The position numbers and the translations under genes were made by a program. The notes under the pieces were generated by a model, which saw only the letters and a program-made list of their open reading frames with translations, did no database searches and was not told where the DNA came from. A stretch of 10,941 bases of DNA from Oligoflexia bacterium (GTDB lineage: Bacteria; Bdellovibrionota; UBA1018), in assembly GCA_025352185.1 (NCBI GenBank), contig JANXTV010000061.1, forward strand, positions 1 through 10,941, read 5' to 3'. How positions within the stretch are numbered: position 1 is the first letter of the stretch; every line of letters begins with the position of its first letter. Positions 1 through 5,595 of the stretch are shown piece after piece.

Positions 1-1623
1 TTCTTTCGCGCGGATAAAGACCACGAAGTTTTCGCTAAAACCGGCGCCTAAGCTCGAAATCCACAGGACTACGCCGGTCCAAGCCGCGAACGCGATCGTT
101 CCCGAATGAAAAAGCGAAACCGACTCAATCGATGAAATCGCTTTCGCGGGGCTGTAAAAGGGAGCGCCGTGGATACCGCGCCAAACCAGATCGATTAGGA
201 CAACCGTCGGGATTACAAAAATTAAATTACCCGCCACGGCGGCAAACTGCGCGCGGGTGATTCGCGCGACCTCTTCGCTAAACTCAGTGCCCTCGTGCTC
301 CGATCCCGCCGCACCACTCCCCGATTCGGCGAGTCGTCCCGCGAGCGCGGCGGCAGTCATCGAGGGCTGCTTAGTCGCAAGCTTAAGCCCGAGGAAATAC
401 ATCAGTACGAAACTGAGGGAGTAATTCATTCCGCTATAATAAAACTCCATAAAGAGCGGAGAATGCGGCGTGAAGGATTTAAGCATCGCGGTAAACGCCG
501 TCAAAGCACCGCCGCCCGCCGCGGCAAAGAAGAGGTGCCGCCACTCTTTCCAGTTCGACGTAAAATAGTGTTCGCCGGAATGCCCCGTTCGCTCGACCAC
601 TTTCGTGGCGAGAAGGCGTAGACTCTTTTTGAAAACGAACCGGAAATCTTCGTCGTAGCCAAGCCCTTCGACGAGGGCGACGAAGAGCTTTACCGAGAAT
701 TTTTTCCGGTTATCGCTTTCGGCGGGAGAAATGAGCGCGGTCAGCGTACTCGAAAGCACCTCGATGCGCTCGAGGTAGAGTTTCATTCGGTCCATCTGGT
801 AAACGAGGTCGACGCTTACGCCGGCTTCTTCAAGGTGGGCTTTAACGCTTCGGATGAGGGTCCGCGCACGTTCGATTTCCTGTATCACCCCGACGTACGC
901 TTCGTGAATTTCCCGGGGATCGCGAACCCGCAGCTCCCGTCTCGCCTGGGCCGAAAGGGCCGCCAGATTCGCTTCGAGGTGAAGAAACGGATGAGCTTCG
1001 AGGCCGAAGTCTGGAGAACGTTTCGTGAATTCACTTCGGAGCGAGAGGGCAGCTCCCTGGATCGACAGGGCGAGCGACGCATCGGCTAAGGCCCGCTCAA
1101 ACCGCGGCAGCCGGAATGCTGCGGGGTCGAGGCCTTTTGGGAACAACCATTCATTCAGGAGTTCGTCCCAAATTTCTTCCGGAATCTGCGAAACCCAAAG
1201 CGCGTCTTCAGAATCGTAGAAGACCCGGCTGAGGATGGCGGCGAGCTCGCTCGAATCATCCGAAATGGGAAGAGCAATATGGGTCAGTCGTACGATCAAT
1301 TCGCGAATAAACGTTCCGCCGTGGGGAATTCCCGTTTCGTAAAACAGCGAATAAGGCGTGCTGCTGAGGAAGATACTTCGAATCACCGAGGCGGAGGACT
1401 CACGCCATTCGGGTTTCCGTTCGAGGAGTTGGAGGAGGAATCGAATGCGGGCGAGGGCGGTCGTCTTCCCGCCACCGGTGTAACGAATCCAGTCAAACAG
1501 GCGTTCACAGAACTCTACGCGCTCCGCCAGGGTCGCCGAGGGGTTCGCCCGCGCGAGGATGTACGGTAAATCAAACTTCGGGCCGGCTTGTAGCCTTCTC
1601 CATGATCTCCGCAGCCAAGACAT
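1..1623 (-). CDS. Gcr/SpecificRecomb family membrane protein (3' end outside window)
   Basis: The 541 visible residues match the family named 'site-specific recombinase' (Pfam SpecificRecomb, gonococcal Gcr type). The N-terminal ~340 residues are soluble, helical and rich in Leu and Glu. Then come GHSGEHYF (about 347-354), a Gly/Ala-rich hydrophobic stretch (364-382), and the hallmark LATKQPSMTAAALA (415-428). Hydrophobic segments near 364-382, 395-415, 459-482 and 505-525 suggest a polytopic inner-membrane protein. I see no tyrosine- or serine-recombinase signature, so the family name should not be read as a proven activity. The start is the ATG at 1623-1621, because a TAG lies two codons upstream in frame. 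No clear Shine-Dalgarno precedes it. The C-terminus lies beyond the left edge. The gene is transcribed divergently from the small exported-protein gene at 1709. Family assignment is by recalled motif and is fairly firm; function is uncertain. Confidence 0.8.
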   Translation of the reverse strand, partial: MSWLRRSWRRLQAGPKFDLPYILARANPSATLAERVEFCERLFDWIRYTGGGKTTALARIRFLLQLLERKPEWRESSASVIRSIFLSSTPYSLFYETGIPHGGTFIRELIVRLTHIALPISDDSSELAAILSRVFYDSEDALWVSQIPEEIWDELLNEWLFPKGLDPAAFRLPRFERALADASLALSIQGAALSLRSEFTKRSPDFGLEAHPFLHLEANLAALSAQARRELRVRDPREIHEAYVGVIQEIERARTLIRSVKAHLEEAGVSVDLVYQMDRMKLYLERIEVLSSTLTALISPAESDNRKKFSVKLFVALVEGLGYDEDFRFVFKKSLRLLATKVVERTGHSGEHYFTSNWKEWRHLFFAAAGGGALTAFTAMLKSFTPHSPLFMEFYYSGMNYSLSFVLMYFLGLKLATKQPSMTAAALAGRLAESGSGAAGSEHEGTEFSEEVARITRAQFAAVAGNLIFVIPTVVLIDLVWRGIHGAPFYSPAKAISSIESVSLFHSGTIAFAAWTGVVLWISSLGAGFSENFVVFIRAKE

Positions 1624-1708
1624 AGGCTAAAGGTAGCACGCGGCCGCGAGTCACTGGTACGAAATTTCCCACTGCGGGACGCTTTCCCCTCCGGTAAAAT
1701 AAGAGGCT

Positions 1709-2056
1709 ATGAAACGACATTCCCCAGCATTTCTGGTTCTCGTCGCCCTCAGCCCCCTCCTTTTCGCCGCGCCTGCCCGAGCCACTCCGTCTGAATATGT
1801 TTGCGCGGCCCGAATCGACTGCGGCGCTCCGCGGCTCCCGAGTACTCAGGACCTTCCGACGCTCAGCACGCCCATCGTCCGAAGCGGCTCGATCGAAAAG
1901 GCGAAGGAAAAATGCATGGCTCGTTACTCGAGCTCCTACCTGCGACTCGCCCGTACGATCGCGTCTTCTCCCGCGACGACTTCGGTGCTTCTCCCGGTGA
2001 AGAGCTGCGAAGTTCTGAGCGAGGCACTCCCGGTCTCACCCGCAACTAAAAACTAA
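1709..2056 (+). CDS. Small exported four-cysteine protein, unknown function
   Basis: The product has 115 residues, and I do not recognise a family. The N-terminus is a clear Sec signal peptide: MKRH, a hydrophobic core, then an Ala-rich region with likely cleavage after the APARA at 21-25. The mature part is about 90 residues, with four cysteines (32, 38, 69, 100) that could form two disulfides in the periplasm or outside the cell. AAGAGG lies only two bases before the ATG, an unusually short spacing. The gene diverges from the Gcr-family gene. Its TAA stop overlaps, tail to tail, the TAG stop of the TrmB-like gene on the other strand. Other reading frames overlap this region, but only this one has a signal peptide and a start with an SD-like sequence. 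Coding status is likely; function is unknown. Confidence 0.65.
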   Translation: MKRHSPAFLVLVALSPLLFAAPARATPSEYVCAARIDCGAPRLPSTQDLPTLSTPIVRSGSIEKAKEKCMARYSSSYLRLARTIASSPATTSVLLPVKSCEVLSEALPVSPATKN

Positions 2057-2700
2057 ACGCGGAAGACGATTTCGCGGCAAACTTCGCCCGCTTCGAGGTA
2101 TTTTTTCTCAAAGTGCGTGGCGTATTCGCTCGCTCCTTTATCTCGCGACGAAAACTCGCGCCTAAGCATGAGCTCGAGTCCCCAAATTCGCGTTCCGTAA
2201 TCGAGAACTTCCTGCGCGTACGTCGCGGAGTTCGTCCGGAAATGAATTTCACCTCCCCGTTTTACTTTCGTAAGTAGCTCCCGAAAAAACGGCATGCGAA
2301 TCCACCTCGCCGCGGCGTTCTTCGGATTCGGGTTCGGGTAGTAGATAAAAATTCGGTCGAGGCTTGCGGACGGTACGTAGGCGGTCGTCCAGGCCACGGC
2401 GTCGGCATGTACCGGGATCAGGGAAGGGAGCGGTACTCCTCGGTTTTGGTGTGCAAGAAGCCGGGCCGAAAACTTACCGTATTTCTCGCGCGTCTGTTCG
2501 ATGGCGAGGAGTACGCGGTCGGGGTTCGCACGCGCGTACTGAATCGGATGCCATCCGACTCCGCACCCGATCTCGAGATCGACTTTTCTTCCGGGTGCGG
2601 TGAGTGCGTCGCGAAACTGAAAAAGTCCCGGCGACTCGGGCGGGGTCAGAATCTGCTCCCTCCGGAAGGCGCGCGGTTCGGAAGATTCGAGTTCCGTCAT
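2053..2700 (-). CDS. TrmB-like SAM-dependent methyltransferase (tRNA m7G type, divergent)
   Basis: The product has 215 residues, about the usual length for bacterial TrmB, which makes N7-methylguanosine at tRNA position 46. Visible features, in order, are the SAM-binding loop EIGCGVG (43-49), an acidic strand end AIEQT (66-70), HADA (98-101), PNPNPK (122-127), and the C-terminal THFEKKYLEAG (195-205), which matches the family's T-x-[YF]-E motif. In classical TrmB the central motif is PDPWPKKRHxKRR. Here Asp becomes Asn, Trp becomes Asn, and the RHxKRR run is missing. Overall architecture fits TrmB, but substrate or catalysis may differ. The ATG overlaps the endA stop as ATGA (2697-2700), so translation is probably coupled. 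AAAGG directly abuts the ATG. The alternative is a TrmB-derived methyltransferase with another RNA substrate. Confidence 0.7.
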   Translation of the reverse strand: MTELESSEPRAFRREQILTPPESPGLFQFRDALTAPGRKVDLEIGCGVGWHPIQYARANPDRVLLAIEQTREKYGKFSARLLAHQNRGVPLPSLIPVHADAVAWTTAYVPSASLDRIFIYYPNPNPKNAAARWIRMPFFRELLTKVKRGGEIHFRTNSATYAQEVLDYGTRIWGLELMLRREFSSRDKGASEYATHFEKKYLEAGEVCREIVFRV

Positions 2701-3467
2701 CCTTTACACCGTTCGCGGAGGACGGGATTTTCGTTTTTTTGATACTTTCCGATTTGCCGGTAGAGGTCACACTCCCACGGTTCGACGGGAAAGGCCTTAT
2801 CCCACGCATCGAAAAGTTTTCGATTTTTATCTGAAATCACTCCGTGCCCCGGATAGGCGAAATCCATATAGAGGTAGGCACGCGCGACGGTGCCCTTCGC
2901 GAAATCCATCGGCTCGAACTTTGATTGAAAAATCCGGGCTCGGCACCCGCCGAAGGTGATTCCCGCAAATTTTCCGAGCGAGCCGACTTCGGCCATCGAA
3001 AAATTACTCCGTAGTCCATTCACTTCGCCCACTTCCGGGAAAAGATTATAAAGATCCCCCTCCATCCGTGAGAATTCTGGATTTTTCTCCGCGCACTTTC
3101 GTCCGCGGTAAGTCTTACCCCGGTGACGGCACTTCGGTCCGCCCTCGCGCCACTCGACAAAACTCTGCCCGAACGCCTCCGCGGGAACGACGTGCTCCCA
3201 CTCGATACGACCGGCCCGGCCCGCGTCGCGGGCGACTTGGTAACCACAGGAGCTCCCGTCGACTTTTTTTCCGGTAAAGCGGCAGCGGCAGTAGAGGGTT
3301 AACCCACGCCCGGCGTGGAGTCGGGTCGCGATTTTTTTCGCCTCGCGGAAGTTTAGAATGGAGGTATTTCCCCGGACGGGATCGACGGGACTCGCAAAAA
3401 GATCCGGTAACGAAATTCCGAGGAAGATAACCAGTAACCCAATAATTAAACGGGAGGAGTTCCGCAT
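2697..3467 (-). CDS. endA: Secreted endonuclease I (EndA/Dns family)
   Basis: The 256-residue product is the periplasmic or secreted non-specific DNase of the EndA/Dns/Vvn type (beta-beta-alpha-metal nuclease). A signal anchor or peptide covers about residues 6-25, ending near LFAS. The catalytic motif IEWEHVVPAEAFG (88-100) supplies the general-base His92, and EGDLYNLFPEVGEVNG (136-151) supplies the metal-binding Asn141. RSNFSMAE follows, and RAYLYM lies in the C-terminal part. Cysteines at 60, 62, 74, 113 and 125 plus further C-terminal ones fit the disulfide-rich fold of the family. Length is close to that of other EndA proteins. It is followed by the TrmB-like gene with a 4-bp ATGA overlap. 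GGAG directly abuts the ATG. A stem-loop lies about 25-60 bp upstream. The role is extracellular or periplasmic DNA digestion for nutrition or DNA turnover, inferred from family. Confidence 0.92.
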   Translation of the reverse strand: MRNSSRLIIGLLVIFLGISLPDLFASPVDPVRGNTSILNFREAKKIATRLHAGRGLTLYCRCRFTGKKVDGSSCGYQVARDAGRAGRIEWEHVVPAEAFGQSFVEWREGGPKCRHRGKTYRGRKCAEKNPEFSRMEGDLYNLFPEVGEVNGLRSNFSMAEVGSLGKFAGITFGGCRARIFQSKFEPMDFAKGTVARAYLYMDFAYPGHGVISDKNRKLFDAWDKAFPVEPWECDLYRQIGKYQKNENPVLRERCKG

Positions 3468-3490
3468 CTCCTTTCACTCTCGCATACCCG

Positions 3491-3525
3491 GGGTGCGGAC
3501 GAAATTCGTTTTTTCGCCCACACCC
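3491..3525 (-). other. Stem-loop upstream of endA
   Basis: An 11-bp stem (3491-3501 with 3515-3525) closes a 13-nt loop. Both non-Watson-Crick positions are G-U pairs when transcribed leftward but A-C mismatches on the other strand, so the structure belongs to the leftward RNA. It starts 18 bp after the stop of the 3544-4095 gene and ends about 23 bp before the endA start. No U-tract follows, so it is not a standard intrinsic terminator. It could limit read-through, act in processing, or structure the endA leader. Confidence 0.45.
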
Positions 3526-3543
3526 GACCGAGATTAAGCAGAC

Positions 3544-4095
3544 CTAGTAGAGGTCGGAGAAGCCAAAGATTTTAATCATTTTATCCATGGAGACGTCTTT
3601 TACGTCCACGCGGATGCCTTCCTTCATTTTCAGGTCGGTCGTGAGCTCCTTCATCTGCTGTTCGAGTTTCGCTTTCACCGAACGCGTATGAAAATACGGA
3701 ATCGGAGTGAGCTGGATCAGGTCGTTTCCAAGCATGAGGGTCCCGCCCACGAGCCAAATCGCGGGAAGGAAAATATTTAAGCCACCGGCGGCGGGATCGT
3801 ATCCCGGCCACTCTTCCCCGTTCGTCAGAAAGAAGTTCCGCGATACCTTCGCATTATTAATGGTGTCGATCCACTGCTCGAGTGAAAAGGGTCCGACGAC
3901 GCGCGACGGGTCTTTTAAGGCGCCCGACGAAACGCGGATCCCTTCGACCGAGATCTGATCACATTCATCATTCGCGCAAAAAATACGAATATGGAACGGG
4001 GTGGTGTTCGGGACCAGGGTGATTCCGGGCTTCGTTTCCGCGAAGGCGCTCAGGGAACCAAAAATGGCCAATAAAAAGATTAATTTTTTCATCAT
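3544..4095 (-). CDS. Exported protein of unknown function with one internal hydrophobic segment
   Basis: The product has 183 residues and matches no family I can name. It begins MMKK and a hydrophobic core ending SAFA, which fits Sec signal-peptide cleavage after residue 19. Cys40 and Cys45, in FCANDEC, could form a small disulfide loop. A Gly/Leu-rich hydrophobic stretch at about 105-123 may be a membrane segment or a buried hairpin. The C-terminal third is charged and Lys/Met-rich (about 140-175), probably helical. AGGA lies seven bases before the first ATG; the second ATG directly after it is an equally possible start. The gene has its own 5' leader with a 16-bp GC-rich tandem repeat. The same-strand neighbour downstream is endA, 76 bp away. 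The product is likely periplasmic or membrane-attached; function is unknown. Confidence 0.75.
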   Translation of the reverse strand: MMKKLIFLLAIFGSLSAFAETKPGITLVPNTTPFHIRIFCANDECDQISVEGIRVSSGALKDPSRVVGPFSLEQWIDTINNAKVSRNFFLTNGEEWPGYDPAAGGLNIFLPAIWLVGGTLMLGNDLIQLTPIPYFHTRSVKAKLEQQMKELTTDLKMKEGIRVDVKDVSMDKMIKIFGFSDLY

Positions 4096-4114
4096 AATTT
4101 CGTCCTAAAGGTTC

Positions 4115-4160
4115 GGAGTTCCGTTTCGGCGGAGTTCCGCTTCGGCGGAGTTCCGCCGCG
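4115..4160. repeat. 16-bp tandem repeat with nested hairpin
   Basis: The unit ggagttccgyttcggc occurs at 4115-4130 and 4131-4146, with a third partial copy from 4147. The last copies include a perfect 6-bp stem with a 4-nt loop at 4143-4158 (CGGCGG/CCGCCG). The repeat lies in the 5' leader of the leftward exported-protein gene, about 10 bp upstream of its Shine-Dalgarno. It could be a leader structure or simply slippage-derived sequence. Confidence 0.75.
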
Positions 4161-4191
4161 AGACAGACCCGGAGGTGCAACCGCCGAGCCA

Positions 4192-4223
4192 TTGCCAGCG
4201 CGACTCTCGACCGCTTATAAGCG
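4192..4223 (+). promoter_or_regulatory. Possible promoter with palindromic -10 region
   Basis: TTGCCA (4192-4197), an 18-bp spacer and TATAAG (4216-4221) resemble a sigma70-type promoter reading towards the gene at 4330, giving a 5' leader of about 100 nt. The -10 sits inside a perfect 12-bp palindrome, CGCTTATAAGCG (4212-4223). This could be an operator, or could supply a -10 on the other strand, although I see no matching -35 there. Inferred from consensus only. Confidence 0.35.
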
Positions 4224-4329
4224 TGCCGGTCACCGTACTTTGGGCGGAAACCTGGGTAAGATCCGACGATCGACTAATCTTTAGACGACGTGCCTTTAGT
4301 TCCTGGCTCCGTCGCCGAAAAGAGAGAGG

Positions 4330-4839
4330 ATGTCACACGACTACTCTAAGCCCGCCCGGAACCCCGATGATCTGATGAAGATCCTCGCCCGCACGACGAC
4401 GGGTCGGGCGCTGCTTGAAGAGTTCCTTCCCTTTCTCCATAAAGGGCGCATCACGATTGAAAATTATCCTGCCGCCATGCGTGCTCAGCTTCGCGAGTTT
4501 ATTCCGGCCGGCCACGCGATCGGGGCCTGTTTAGTGGGAGAAAGCCCGACTTCCGAATGCTGCCAGATCCTCGTGGACTTCGAGGGGGCTCGCGGCACGG
4601 TCGCCGCGTTTCTCGTACACGAAATCACGTCATTCCTCGTCGGCCACCGACGGTCAAGTTTATGCCGGGAAGATGCGGAGGCCGAAGCGCTCCGAAAGCA
4701 GCTCCAATTTACGACGGAGCTTCGGGACCGCGATCCGGCATTTGAGTTTTATTTGAAGGCGAATGCGTCGAAGGCGGCCCTGCTTCATGATCTCCTCGAG
4801 TTCGAACTCGAGGCGGGGACGAAGGGAAAAGCGGCTTGA
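4330..4839 (+). CDS. Unknown protein with degenerate zincin-like HExxS motif
   Basis: The 169-residue product has no signal peptide or membrane segment and is probably cytoplasmic. I do not recognise the family. The most telling feature is FLVHEITSFLVGH (94-106), which looks like a gluzincin zinc helix (HExxH) with the second His replaced by Ser101. It is followed by an acidic Ala-rich helix REDAEAEALRKQ (113-124), where the third zinc ligand of such enzymes would sit. Cysteines are at 67, 77, 78 and 112. The C-terminal half is helical. AGAGAGG directly abuts the ATG, and an in-frame TAG lies a short way upstream, so this ATG is the best start. The gene converges on the HELGH lipoprotein gene with only 3 bp between stops. 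It is perhaps a pseudo-protease or a non-enzymatic relative; the zincin link is inference. Confidence 0.65.
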   Translation: MSHDYSKPARNPDDLMKILARTTTGRALLEEFLPFLHKGRITIENYPAAMRAQLREFIPAGHAIGACLVGESPTSECCQILVDFEGARGTVAAFLVHEITSFLVGHRRSSLCREDAEAEALRKQLQFTTELRDRDPAFEFYLKANASKAALLHDLLEFELEAGTKGKAA

Positions 4840-4842
4840 GCC

Positions 4843-5346
4843 TTAAAACTGGTTTTTCTTCCCCGAATCAAAAAGTTCGTCGTGGTAGTGAACCATGTTG
4901 TCCCGGTAAATCGTGCCCGGGATCCGGTAAGGATACATCACGCTCGCTGGCACGGTCTGGGAGCCATTGTAAGCCATCATCTCCGAGTTCTGGTGAACCC
5001 GACGAAGGACGCAGTGACCGAGTTCGTGGAAGATCACTTCTTGCTTATCGTAGTCATTCAGTGTGTTCCAAATTCTCTGGTTAACCGTGATTTTAGGAGT
5101 TTCGTTCTCCGCCCATTCGCATACGCCCGTTTCGTTTAACGATGGCGTCGTCCCGAACTGGACCACGAGGTCGCTGATCGCGAGCGACTGACCTTCGGCT
5201 CCCGAGACTTGCTCGAAATTCGAAACGTAATCCTGAAACTGCGAGTCCACTTGGAGAAACGACTCGTGCTGTTTCTCTTTCGGTGCGCAACTCGACGCCG
5301 AAAGGACGATAAAAGAGATTACTGCAAAAGCTTTTAAACGATTCAT
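4843..5346 (-). CDS. Putative zinc-metalloprotease lipoprotein (HELGH motif)
   Basis: The product has 167 residues from the ATG at 5346. The frame stays open further upstream to 5505, but this start places a lipoprotein signal (MNRLKAF, hydrophobic core, SASSC) at the N-terminus, with Cys20 as lipidation site. The lipobox has Ala at -3, which is atypical. HELGH (107-111) is the zinc-binding helix with Glu108 as catalytic base. His118 lies seven residues after the second ligand, and SVMYP (135-139) resembles the Met-turn of metzincins. The C-terminal part is rich in His, Tyr and Asp (HYHDELF, 153-159). Other cysteines are 76 and 112. The Shine-Dalgarno is weak (GGGGTG). Expected location is an envelope membrane facing the periplasm. 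The substrate is unknown. The protease motif is clear; subfamily placement is uncertain. Confidence 0.78.
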   Translation of the reverse strand: MNRLKAFAVISFIVLSASSCAPKEKQHESFLQVDSQFQDYVSNFEQVSGAEGQSLAISDLVVQFGTTPSLNETGVCEWAENETPKITVNQRIWNTLNDYDKQEVIFHELGHCVLRRVHQNSEMMAYNGSQTVPASVMYPYRIPGTIYRDNMVHYHDELFDSGKKNQF

Positions 5347-5595
5347 AGCCACACCCCGGAAAGACGTACAACATGTGTGAGGTAACTTAATGACTATGAC
5401 ACGCTGTGCTAACCACCGGAATGAGTCATCGCCGACACGTCTCCCCTTTTTTAGGGCTTCCGAAGTACCGGGATCTACGGGGGAAAAACACCGGAAAACG
5501 GGCACATTCCCTAAAGAATCGTCGTCCCAGCCCGAGTCGATCCTACGGCGGATGGGCGGAGGGTCCCCACCACCGATTCGACGCTCCGAAGGGGG
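5347..5595. other. Intergenic region between pckG and the HELGH lipoprotein gene
   Basis: These 249 bp must hold the 3' end of the pckG transcript and the promoter of the leftward lipoprotein gene. I see no stem-loop followed by a U-tract, and no promoter pair close to consensus. Short reading frames cross it, but none has a convincing start or composition. Confidence 0.5.

Noticed and set aside
295..621. 108-codon plus-strand frame and similar ones at 835-1089 and 1279-1569
   Set aside because: These are antisense to the Gcr-family gene, whose frame is open for 541 codons with family motifs. The plus-strand products are Arg-rich shadows.
3115..3477. 120-codon frame overlapping endA on the same strand
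   Set aside because: It is a shifted frame of endA. The endA frame carries the catalytic motifs and signal sequence, and this one has no recognisable features.
4846..4858. Possible intrinsic terminator (AAAAC/GTTTT with T-run) after the gene at 4330
   Set aside because: The stem is only five weak pairs with a 2-nt loop, and it lies within the coding sequence of the convergent gene.
5347..5505. 53-codon N-terminal extension of the HELGH lipoprotein
   Set aside because: The extension would bury the lipoprotein signal inside the protein. The ATG at 5346 places the signal at the N-terminus.
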